DNA from: Manihot esculenta | Taxonomy: Eukaryota > Streptophyta > Magnoliopsida > Malpighiales > Euphorbiaceae | Length of the DNA: 64,000 bases | Assembly (NCBI RefSeq): GCF_001659605.2 | Contig: NC_035169.2 | Span: 9,809,255 to 9,873,254, forward strand | Direction of reading: 5' to 3' | Shown: positions 12,400 to 22,963 of the stretch, one piece after another | How the letters are laid out: each line of letters begins with the position of its first letter | Numbering within the stretch: the stretch's first letter is position 1 | Program-made: the position numbers and the translations under genes | The notes under the pieces: generated by a model | The model's database searches: none | What the model saw: only the letters and a program-made list of their open reading frames with translations | Told to the model about the DNA's origin: nothing

Positions 12400-14716
12400 T
12401 GTAATACCCGGCTAGACTCCGGTATCGGAATTCCTACCGTCCGGTGGAATGTCGGATGTCGGAGACCTCTAGAAGGGTAGAATCATGTTTTATAAAAATG
12501 TTTTAATGTTTTTTATGATTTTTTTAAGTATTAAATAAAATGAGTTTTTGCATGAAAATAGCATTGGAGGAAAACCCAGGTTCAGCCACCGAAAGTCAAG
12601 TTCGGCCGCCGAACATGCATGCGTTTTGGAGGCACGTTAGGCCCCCGAAAGCATGAGTTAGGGAAGTCCAGGTTCGGCCGCCGAAAGTGAAGTTCGGCCG
12701 CCGAATATGGCATGGATGCGGAAGCGCATTCGGCCCCCGAACGTGGCCTGGCCAGCCACCTATAAAAGGGGCACTTAGCCGAAATGGGCGAGTTTTCTCT
12801 CATTTTCGGCCACAGCAAGCTTCCGACCTTCCCTTTGCAACTCTTGTGTTCTTCCTCCAAATCTCTTCCATTTTTCTTGAGTTTTAAACTCACATTGCAA
12901 GTTTTGAGCATTTAAACCAAGTTTTGGAGTTTTGGGAACTCAGGAGCTCATTTTCGTGGATCTCCAAGTTTAGGTCGTCTCCCTCTCGATCTTCAAGAGG
13001 TAAGAGCCGATCTTAAGCTCCTTATGTGTTTTAAATAAGTTTTATGCTAGATCTATGGGTAGAAATGCATGTTAGGGTATATGTTGAGTTTATGGGTTAA
13101 TATTGATGTTTTGAACAATGTGTGTTGATTGTGTGTGTTTGAAGTGTTGTAGTTGGGGTATATGACTGTTTGAGACCCCTAGGAACTTGTATGCATGTTT
13201 TGGTTGAGATTTATGCATGATTTGAGGTTTTGGGAGGCAAGGGGTTCATGTGAACCAAGTTTCTGCCCTTCTGGCAGAAACCAGGTTCGGCCGCCGAAGG
13301 GAGTTTCGGCCGCCGAACCCCCCTTGTGGAGGCAGCATTCGGCTGTCGAAGCTTGCCCCCGAAAGAAGACTTTCGTCTCTGTCTGGGAGTTTCGGCCGCC
13401 GAAGGTGCCGCCGAACCTGCCTGACTTTAGGCTCTGGAGGGACTTTTGGCCGCCGAACCTGCCGCCGAAAGTGCCCTGTTCAGCCATTTCTTGCATGTTT
13501 TTATGTGATGTTTTAGGGGGTTTTTGGGGAGTATTTTAGAGTTATGTTCAAGTATGTTTGGTCCCTCATTTGAGTCCACCTGTGTAGGTTCGGACCCGAG
13601 GAACCGAGGACCCCAGCAGTGAGTTCAGCTGCTTCGGTGTTGTCAGAGTCAGCCAGAGGTGAGTGGAACTAAAACTTAATCTTTTAAATTAAATGTTTTA
13701 TCATGTTTCATGCATCATGATTATGCAATAGGATGATTGCATTAGTTTTCACGAATATGCCGCATCGCATAAATTGTTGTTGTTGTGGGTGAATGTCGGA
13801 TGACCCAGTTAGTCCATGACAGGAAGACCAGGCCCCATGCTACAGGCCTGGCACAGAGTAAGAAAGATCAGGCCCCATTCTACAGGCCTGGCACAGAGTA
13901 AGAAAGACCAGGCCCCAGTCTACAGGCCTGGCACAGAGTAAGGAAAGACCAGGATCCCATCCTATGGTCTAGCACGGTTACGGGACTCGAAGACCAGGAG
14001 CTCAGAGAAGGCCCTGGGGAAATGGTAAGTAAAGTATGTTCTGACAGGAAAGACCAGGACCCCATTCTACAGGCCTGGCACAGAGTTAACTTGGACTAAT
14101 TGGTGACAAGTTCACCCAACCCTTATGTGAATTGTTTGTGTTATGATGCATTTCATAGAGCATAGTGTTAATGTGTTTTAATAGCTCTACTCACTGGGCT
14201 TTTAGCTCACCCCTCTCCCTTTACCCCCAGGCTTGCAGGTGCAGTATAGTGCGGGAGTCCGGATAGAGTAAAGAAGTCATGCTTATGTAATAGATAGCAA
14301 TGGACATGATCAAATTGTAATGTAAAAGTACAGTATAGTCATGTATTAAGATGATGTATATGGATGTTAGTGTGTGTTTGACCATAGATTGTTGTTATCC
14401 CTTGTTATTTACATGATCTTAGATATTCTGATGATCTTTATGATGTTTATATAAACCAACTCAACAGATGTTATGTTACCCATTGGGGGTACAGATGAGA
14501 TCCCACAGAGGGATCAAAGCTATGTTAATGTTTATGCTCAGGTTGAGTTTGGTTGATGAGTATGTAAAGAAAAGTTTTAATTTTTTTGCATGTTGTTGAT
14601 CATGTATGGGATTATACAGGTTCATAGGTTTTATGTCAGGCTTGCTACGAGTCCCGGCGGCCTTAAGTCGACCCGGATCCTAGCGCCGGTAACGGTCCAA
14701 TTTTTGGGTCGTTACA
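12400..14716 (+). mobile_element. Solo LTR (plus orientation) inside the 5' LTR
   Basis: It starts TGTAATACCCGGC and ends GGGTCGTTACA, is 2317 bp, and is flanked by the 5-bp duplication TTAAC (12395-12399 and 14717-14721). The 3' LTR contains the uninterrupted target AGGTTAACAGGATGC. A TATA box TATAAAAGGG lies at 12761-12770. Minisatellite units with CCAGG...CCTGG ends lie at about 13822-13990 and 14045-14095. Its sequence is closest to the solo LTR at 61455. Confidence 0.93.
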
Positions 14717-14815
14717 TTAACAGGATGCATGTTAGGCTTGCTACGGGTCCCGGCGGCCTTAAATCGACCTGGATCCTAGCGCCGGTAGCGGTCTGATTTT
14801 CGGGTCGTTACAGAA

Positions 14816-14828
14816 TGGTATCAGAGCC
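14816..14828 (+). other. Primer binding site (initiator Met tRNA)
   Basis: TGGTATCAGAGCC lies three bases after the end of the 5' LTR at 14812. It matches the 3' end of plant initiator methionine tRNA in antisense, the standard minus-strand primer of many plant LTR retrotransposons. Confidence 0.9.
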
Positions 14829-15091
14829 CTAGGTTCATATGGTTGGACCTAGAGTGTCGGGCTCATAGATGTTGTAGAAGGTCAAGCACAATAGGAAGAT
14901 CATGTCCATTAGGATAGGATGTGGAGTCCTGTCTTGCATGACGATGTGAAATGCTATGATTATATACATGTGCATTAATGCTATGATATGAATGATCTAT
15001 ATGTGATGTATGTGATGAGGGTTCATGTGTGCCCACATGAACCATATGATGCTAATGTTTGCTTGTTATGTGCTGCCTTTCAGAAAACAGG

Positions 15092-18000
15092 ATGAGGGGA
15101 ACTCGTCTATCAGCAAGATTGACTGGAGTGCCACCTGGGGATGAGGGCATGAGCGCCCGTCCTCCTACATTGCCTAGGGCAATGTCTAGTAGGTCTAACA
15201 GAGAAAGAGCAGTAAGAGACCCTAGAAGGTCTTTGGATCTGGGTAGGAGCAGATCAGTGAGGGGAACAGTTCAGGGAGGAATGTCAGAAGACATGGGGGA
15301 TGATATGGATGTAGAGCAGAGGAGGGATGGCAGTCTGGGAGTTAGCATGTTAGAAGAGGGAATGGAAGAATCCCAAGGAGGCACTCAGGCCTCGGGATTT
15401 GTTCAGCCACCCCACTACCCACACTTCTCACAAAATCCCGGGTATTCGATGGGAGGTACATCGGATTACCCTAGCTTCACCCCTTACCCCACACAGATGC
15501 CATACCCACCCTACTACCCACCATATTCACAATACCCAATGTATCCACCCCCACCTTACTATCCAAACCCTACCTCAGAAAATGTCGCACCACCTCCACC
15601 ACCTACAGAACCAGCAGCCCCAGTTACCCAACCTCCTAGACCTAGCTCAGCCAGTGGGAGCAAGGTCAAGATGACCGACTACATGAAATTGGGTGCTCCC
15701 CAGTATGAAAAAGGGGATGACCCATTCGTGTATCTGGAAAGGGTTAAGGTGATCACGGATGAGATTGGGGCTGATGACAGTAGAGCCATTCAGATGGCTG
15801 GGTTCACTCTTAAGTGCAAGAAGGCATGAGAGTGGTTCAAGAATTATGTGAACCCCAGAGTAGACAGCATGTCATGGGAGGAGTTTGCAAATGAGTTTGC
15901 AGGATGGGATTTCCCAGATAGTTCAAGGGAGCTGAAGATGATAGAGTTTGAGCAGTTGAGGCAGACTGACGATATGGGTGTAGAGGAGTTCACAGACAGA
16001 TTCTTGGAGCTGTTGCCATTTGCAGGGCAAAATCTTGACTCGGACCAGAAAAGGTCAAGGAGGTATATCATGAAACTCCACTCCAGATATTCCTCCTTGA
16101 TCCAGTCAGCAGATAGGGAGAGCTTCCATGCCATAGTGGATATGGCCCGGAAAATGGAGGCCAGTGCCATCGTTCAGGGGACAGTTAAGTAGTCAATGGC
16201 ACAACCTTCTGGTTCTAAGACCCCAGGCTCTTCTTCTTTTAGTGCAGCAGCTTCAGGTAGCAAAAAGTGGAGTAACACCACTAGGAAGCCCAAGAAGAAC
16301 AAGTTTTGGAACAAGGTCAAGTCTAGTCTGGGACTAGGGAGTGGCTCAAGCTCTAGCGCGGATAATGCAGTTTGTGCAAAGTGTGGTAGGCTACACAGGG
16401 GAGTTTGTCGGGCTGGGACAGCAGCCTGCTTCAGATGCGGGCAAGAGGGACACATGGCTCGGGAGTGTCCTAGGGCAGCTTTTGGGGCACAGTCTCAGCA
16501 GATAGCTTCTGGTAGTGTGGCTCAGCCAGCAGCTCCAGCCATGACTCAGGCCAGTGGCAGAGGCAGAGGGAGAGGGGCAGCCTCTTCTTTAGCGGGTTTC
16601 AGAGGTGAAGGTCCATCAGCTCCAGCACGGATCTTCACAATGACTCAGCAAGAGGCAGATGCATCTAACACTGTGGTGGCAGGTAATTTAGTCATTGGTT
16701 TTTCAGATGTGTATGCCTTGATGGACCCTGGTGCATCTCATTCTTTTATCGCTCCGAGAGCCGTCCAGAGGTTGGGGTTGATGATCTCTGAGTTAGAGTG
16801 TCCTCTCTGGGTCAGTGGACCCAAGTGTGACCCATCAGTGGCAGAGTCAGTCTGCCAATGTAGTCCTGTGTTCGTTGAGGGAAGATGCTTGTCCGCCGAC
16901 CTGGTGGTTCTAGATTTGACAGATTTTGACGTCATTCTAGGGATGGACTGACTATCTACCCATGGTGCTACCTTGGACTGCAGGGACAAGGTAGTCAGGT
17001 TCAGAGTTCAGGATGGGTCAGAGGTGGTCTTCAGGGGAGACAGGAGGGGTACACCTAGAGGTCTGATATCAGCTCTTCAGGCTCGTAGGTTACTTAGGAA
17101 GGGATGTCAGGGGTATTTGGCTCATGTGAGAGAGCTTAGCAGTCAGGTTAGAGAGCCCGCCTCGGTGCCAGTGGTTAGAGAGTTTCTAGACGTCTTCCCA
17201 GACGAGCTGCCAGGTTTACTACCTGCTAGGGAGATAGAGTTCGAGATAGAACTGATGCCTGGAACCCAACCGATCTCTATCCCTCCCTACAGGATGGCTC
17301 CAGCCGAGTTGAAAGAATTGAAGGAACAGTTGCAAGAGTTGGTAGAAAAGGGCTTCATCCGACCGAGCACCTCACCTTGGGGTGCACCAGTCTTGTTTGT
17401 CAGAAAGAAGGATGGATCCCTTAGACTTTGTATCGACTACAGGCAGTTGAACAAAGTCACTACCAAGAATAAGTACCCATTGCCAAGGATCGACGATCTA
17501 TTTGACCAGCTAGCTGGAGCAGGTTGTTTCTCCAAAATAGATCTGAGATCGGGGTACCATCAGTTGAGGATCAGAGAAGATGATGTGCCAAAGACAGCTT
17601 TCAGGACCAGATATGGGCATTTTGAGTTCCTTGTAATACCGTTTAGGTGAACCAACGCCCCTGCAGCATTCATGGATCTCATGAACAGAGTGTTTAGTCA
17701 ATACCGGGATCACTTCGTTATTGTCTTCATAGATGATATCTTAGTGTATTCCAGGAATGCAGAGGAGCATGCCCATCATCTGAGGTTGGTTCTGCGGACC
17801 TTGAGGGAACATGGCTTGTATGCCAAGTTCTCTAAGTGTGAGTTCTGGCTGAGGAACATTTCGTTCTTGGGGCATGTAGTGTCAGAGAATGGGATTGAGG
17901 TGGACCCCAAGAAGACAGAAACTGTGGCTAACTAGCCTTGACCCACTTCAGTGACGGAGATCAGGAGTTTCTTGGGTTTGGCAGGTTACTACAGGAGGTT

Positions 18001-20068
18001 CGTTCAGGACTTCTCGAAAATAGCAGCTCCTCTGACTAGACTAACCAGGAAGAACCAGAAGTTTCTGTGGACCGACCAGTGCGAAGAGAGTTTTGAAGAG
18101 CTTAAGAAGAGGTTGACTTCAGCACCAGTGTTAGCTCTGCCATCTAGTGATGAGGACTTTACAGTCTTTTGTGATGCGTCCCGTGTGGGACTGGGTTGTG
18201 TACTAATGCAGAATGAGAGGGTGATTGCTTATGCTTCTAGGCAACTGAAAAAGCATGAGTTGAATTACCCCACACATGACCTAGAGATGGCAGCAGTAAT
18301 CTTTGCGCTCAAGATGTGGAGGCACTACCTCTATGGGGTAAAATGTGAGATCTTTACAGATCGTAAGAGCCTGCAGCACATCCTGAGTCAAAGAGATTTG
18401 AACTTGAGACAGATGAGATGGGTAGAGCTGCTGAGTGACTATGATTGCAAGATTCAGTATCATCCGGGTAAGGCGAATTTCGTGGCAGACGCCCTAAGCC
18501 GAAAGTCACTAGGCAGTCTATCCCACATCACGGCAGAGAGGAGACCAGTGGTGAAGGAGTTTTACAAGCTCATTGATGAAGGTCTACAGTTGGAGTTGTC
18601 TGGTACAGGTGCCTTGGTTGCTCAGATGAAAGTGACACCCGTGTTTCTGGAGCAGGTGGCTCAGAAACAGCATGAGGACCCAGAGTTAGTGAAGATTGCC
18701 AGGACTGTTCAGTCAGGCAAGGACAGTGAGTTCAGATTTGACAGTAAGGGGATCCTCCGCTATGGGAGTCGACTGTGTGTACCAGATGACATAGGGCTAA
18801 AAGGAGACATTATGAGGGAGGCTCATAATGCAAGATACAGCGTTCACCCCGGAGCCACCAAGATGTATCAAGACTTGAAGAAAGTTTATTGGTGGCCAGC
18901 GATGAAGAAAGAAGTGGCACAGTTTGTGTCAGCCTGCGAAGTGTGTCAGAGGGTGAAGCTGGAACATCAGAAGCCGGCTGGAATGCTTAACCCGCTACCT
19001 ATTCCAGAGTGGAAATGGGAGAATATAGCTATGGACTTCGTAGTGGGGTTATCGGCGGCGTCCAACAGATTGGACTCTATATGGGTGATTGTGGACAGAC
19101 TCACCAAATCTGCTCACTTCATCCCTGTCAGGAGTGGCTATTCTGTGGACAAGTTGGCACAGGTGTATGTGGATGAGATCGTCAGGCTGCATGGGGTTCC
19201 TGTTTCAATAGTGTCTGATAGAGGGCCCCAGTTCACCTCCAGGTTTTGGCGGAGTCTGCAGAATGCCATAGGTACCAGGTTGGATTTCAGTACTGCCTTT
19301 CATCCCCAGACGGACGGACAATCAGAAAGGACCATCCAGACTATAGAGGATATGCTTAGAATGTGTGTGCTGGACTTTGGCGGTTCTTGGAGGCAGCATC
19401 TACCTTTGGTGGAGTTTGCCTACAATAACAGCCATCATGCTAGCATCGGGATGGCTCCATATGAAGCTTTGTACGGAAGGAAGTGCAGATCACCTGTTTG
19501 CTGGGAGGAAGTTGGAGAGAAGGCCTTGGCAGGGCCTGAGCTAGTAGAGATCACCAGCAGGGTGGTACCCATAATTAGAGAGAGAATCAAGACTGCTGCA
19601 AGCAGACATAAGAGTTATGCAGACATCCGCAGACGGCAGGTAGAGTTTCAGGAGGGGGATCTGGTATTGCTGAAGGTGTCTCCAATGAAAGGAGTGGTTT
19701 AGTTCGGAAGGAAAGGTAAACTGGCTCCACGATACATCGGACCCTTTGAAGTCTTGCAAAAGATTGGGAATGTGTCGTACAAGCTAAATTTACCTGCTTC
19801 AATGGAAAGAATCCATCTGGTTTTCCATGTTTCCATGTTGAGAAAGTTCGTGTCAGATCCGGGCAAGGTTCTTAGTGAGCCTGATGTGGAGATCCAAGAG
19901 GATCTCACCTATGTTGAGCAGCCAGTGCGGATCATAGACACCCAGATCAGGAAGCTGAGAAACGAGGAAATCCCGATGGTGAAAGTCCTATGGAACCACC
20001 ACAATTTGGAAGAATGCACTTGGGAGACACGGGATTCCATGCTCCAGCAATATCCTTATCTTTTCTGA
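15092..20068 (+). pseudogene. gypsy gag-pol polyprotein with in-frame stops
   Basis: One reading frame runs from the likely ATG at 15092 to the stop at 20066-20068. Domains in order are: gag with a P/Y-rich tract (about 15400-15600) and CCHC knuckle (CFRCGQEGHMAREC, from 16427); aspartic protease core MDPGAS (about 16721), where family members have D[ST]G; reverse transcriptase with FIDDIL (about 17727-17744); RNase H (about 18150-18490); integrase with an HHCC finger (about 18840-18960) and a DD35E core (MDF about 19030, SDRGPQ about 19216, E in QSERT about 19327); and a C-terminal chromodomain (about 19925-20065). In-frame stops lie at 15826, 16190, 16949, 17648, 17933, 17939 and 19700, but no frameshift was found. 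Most fit C-to-T or G-to-A changes of Trp, Gln or Arg codons. It cannot make full-length Gag-Pol. Confidence 0.92.
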
Positions 20069-20175
20069 GGTTAGTTCCTTGTGAGCGTTATGTGTTTCAT
20101 GTGTTTTATGTGTATGTTATGTTGTATATGCCTTGCTATGTACTAGTTGAGGAACATTCGGGGACGAATGTTCTT

Positions 20176-20188
20176 AAGGGGGGGAGAA
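20176..20188 (+). other. Polypurine tract
   Basis: A run of purines (AAGGGGGGGAGAA) ends immediately before the TGTAATACCC start of the 3' LTR. This is the expected plus-strand primer of the element. Confidence 0.85.
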
Positions 20189-22462
20189 TGTAATACCCGG
20201 CTAGACTCCGGTATCGGAATTCCTACTGTCCGGTGGAATCTCGGATGTCGGAGACCTCTAGAAGGGTAAAACCATGTTTTCATGAAATGTTTTAATGTTT
20301 TTGATGATTTTAAGTAAAGAGGAAATGAGTTTTTGAATAAAAACACCCTTGGAGGAAACTCAGGTTCGGCCGCCGAAACTCAAAGTTCGGCCGCCGAACA
20401 TGCATGCTTTTCGGGTGAGCCTTAGGCCCCCGAAGGCATAAGTGAGGGAAGCCCAGGTTCGGCCGCCGAACCTCAAGTTCGGCCGCCGAACATGGCATGC
20501 ATGCGGAGGCACGTTCGGCCCCCGAACGTGGCCTGGCCAGCCACTATAAAAGGGTCCCTTAGCCGAAAACGAGCGAGCTTTTCCCCATTTTCGGCCAAGG
20601 TGAGCTCTCCGCCGTCCCTCACCAATCTTTGATGTTTTTCCTTCAAATCTTTCAAGATTTTCACAAGCTTTTGCTTTGTTTTGAAGATTTTCGAGTTTAA
20701 AGCAAGTTTTGGAGCTTTGAGGTTCAAGAACTCAAAAATCTCCCACCTCCGAGTTTAGGACGTCTCTCTCTCGATCTTCAAGAGGTAAGAGCCGATCTTA
20801 AGCTCATTTCATGTTTAAAGTAAGTTTTATGCAAGATCTATGGGGTAGAATGCATGTTTAGCTCATAGTTAGGTTTTTGAGTTAATGTTATGTTTTGAGC
20901 AATGTATGTTGGATTTGTGTTGTTGTTGTGTGTTGTAGTTGAGGTTTTAGGTAGTTTGAAACCCCTAGGAGCCAATGTATGTATATTTGCATGATTTGGT
21001 GAGTTATATGCATGTTGGAATGGAAGGGAGAAGTTTTTGTGCAAAGGGAGCCAAGTTTCTGCCCTTTGGTAGAAACCAGGTTCGGCAACCGAAGGAACTT
21101 TCGGCCGCCGAACATGGCTTGGGAGGCAGGCCTTTCGGCTGCCGAAGTTGCCCCCGAAAGGAGACTTTCGTCTCTGTCTGGGACTTTCGGCCGCCGAAGG
21201 TGCCGCCGAACCTGCCTGGGTTTCGGCTCTGGAGGGACTTTCGGCCGCCGAAGGTGCCGCCGAACCTGCCCTGTTCTGCCTTCCTTTGCATGTTTTTGCA
21301 TGATTGTTTTGAGGTGTTTTAGGGGGTTTTTGGGGGATGTTTTTAGAGTCATGTTCTAGTTGTTTGGTCTCTCATTTGAGTCCACCTGTATAGGTTCGAA
21401 CCCGAGGAACCGAGGACCCCAGCAGTGAGTTCAGCTGCTTCTGAGTCAGTAGAGCTTCAGCCAGAGGTGAGTAGAACTGAACTTTATGTTTAACAAATGA
21501 ATCAAATGTTTTGAGCATGTTCATGCATCATGAATGCCATGTGATTAATTAGGTTGTTTGCATTAGAATTCACGAATATGTTGCATTGCATTTATGATGT
21601 TGATGTGGATTGGTTATTGAATGATCCTTTAGTCCTCATATGGTATGATGATGCTACGGCATGATATGGTATGGAAGTCCAGGTTGTACCCATTCTACGT
21701 CCCTGGCACTATGTAAGAGAAAGTCCAGGTTGTACCCATTCTACGTCCCTGGCACATTGGTATGTATGATATGTTATGTTAAGAGAAAGACCGGTTGTAC
21801 CCATTCTACGTCCCGGCACTTTGGAATGTAGAGGACTATTGGTGACAATACCATCCGAGATGTGATTTGTTGTGATGTGTTGCATTACATGATGGCATGA
21901 AATTTAAATGATGTTTTCTATTATTCTGCTCAATGGGCTCTAGTAGCTCACCCCTTTTCCCTAATCCCCCAGGATTGCAGGTACGGGCTAGACAGAGAAG
22001 TCAAGAAGAGTAAAGTCTTGTAATTGTAATAGTTAGAAAGTGGACATGATAAATTGTAAGATGATGTATAACTGAATAGTTATGTTATGTATATTGATAT
22101 TGAGGATTAGAAGTTGTGCTTGACCCTATAGATGTTGTAATCCCTTTTTGTTACATGATCTTAATGTTCATTGACGACTATGTTAGCCAACTCAACATTT
22201 GTATGCCACCCATTGGGGGCATTGATGAGATCCCATAGAGGGGTCAAGTTTATGATGATGATTATGTTCAGTGCATGCACAGGTTGAGTTTGGCGTATGA
22301 TAGAATGTATGAAAGAAAAGTTTTAATTTTTATGTATGTCGTTGATCATGTATGGGATTAAACAGGTTAACAGGATGCATGTTAGGTTTGCTACGGGTCT
22401 CGGCGGCCTTAAGTCGACCTGGATCCTAGCGCCGGTAGCGGTCCGATTTTCGGGTCGTTACA
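20189..22462 (+). repeat. 3' LTR of the gypsy element (2274 bp)
   Basis: Intact LTR from TGTAATACCCGGC to GGGTCGTTACA. It contains clusters of TTCGGCCGCCGAA-type near-palindromes (about 20360-20490 and 21080-21270), a TATA box at 20545-20554, and a three-unit minisatellite (about 21675-21820). It lacks the two solo-LTR inserts seen in the 5' LTR and so served as reference for defining them. Confidence 0.93.
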
Positions 22463-22467
22463 GAAAA

Positions 22468-22958
22468 GTGGAGGTGTACCTCTTGATGTTAAGTGTCCTT
22501 TTTATGATATGGATGAGACGGTGGTTCATAGTCTTATTCACTGTGTTCGGATTACAGAGGTTTGGAGGCTTGAAAATTTTCTTTTTATGCCTAATCTTTC
22601 TTCTCAAGATTGCTTTATGCAGGTTCTTCAATCTAATTCGAAAGAACTTGTTTCTCTCTTCACTGTGATTGCTTGGCAAATTTGGAACTCTCATAATGAT
22701 CTTATTTGGAAGATAGTGGCATCGTCCATCTGATATTATAGTAATGCATGCAGATATTCGCATGAGTGGTCTTCTTCTTATGTTGGGGTCGCCTCTGTGC
22801 ATGTGGTTGCGTCTCCAATGGTGTTCAAAGAAATTTTTCTTCAAGCTCTCAATCAGTCTTTTCATTGTCAAATAATCATTCTCGTCGCCTGTTGGTTATT
22901 AATGATCTTCAAGACTGGCAAGCGTATGTGGATGGAGCTATTTTTGAATCTTCTCTTT
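22468..22958 (+). pseudogene. LINE remnant, downstream part (zf-RVT end and RNase H)
   Basis: When the 7775-22462 insert and one copy of the GAAAA duplication are removed, the zf-RVT frame continues without a break into SGGVPLDVKCPFYDMDETV and HSLIHC, which supplies the Cys/His pattern of the domain. Next come AWQIWNSHNDLIW and, after frameshifts, an RNase H start (YVDGAIFESS). The LINE sequence stops at about 22950-22960, where Tat-type gypsy protease sequence begins, so its 3' end and poly-A tail are missing. The in-frame rejoining is strong evidence that the two halves are one element. Confidence 0.85.
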
Positions 22959-22963
22959 TTCCC

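Larger units (their letters stand above)
7775..14812 (+). repeat. 5' LTR of the gypsy element, in three pieces
   Basis: The LTR survives as 7775-8352, 10868-12399 and 14722-14812 (about 2201 bp). The breaks are two solo-LTR insertions plus their 5-bp duplications. Compared with the 2274-bp 3' LTR it lacks about 73 bp. By eye this is two short deletions in the GCCGCCGAA-rich block near 11180-11300, at direct-repeat copies. A TATA box (TATAAAAGGG) lies at 8131-8140. Clusters of TTCGGCCGCCGAA-type near-palindromes lie at 7950-8075 and 11180-11300. Confidence 0.9.
7770..22467 (+). mobile_element. Ty3/gypsy chromodomain retrotransposon with target duplication
   Basis: A complete LTR element occupies 7775-22462 (14688 bp), flanked by the 5-bp duplication GAAAA (7770-7774, 22463-22467). 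The 5' LTR starts TGTAATACCCGGC and ends GGGTCGTTACA at 14812. The internal region is 14813-20188 and the 3' LTR is 20189-22462. Two solo LTRs sit inside the 5' LTR, which accounts for the unusual length; without them the element would be about 9.8 kb. Long LTRs, a Met-tRNA primer site, a single gag-pol frame and a C-terminal chromodomain fit the Del/Tekay lineage of chromoviruses (lineage is inference). The first 575 bp of the two LTRs differ at about six sites by eye, all transitions, suggesting a fairly recent insertion. Confidence 0.93.
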
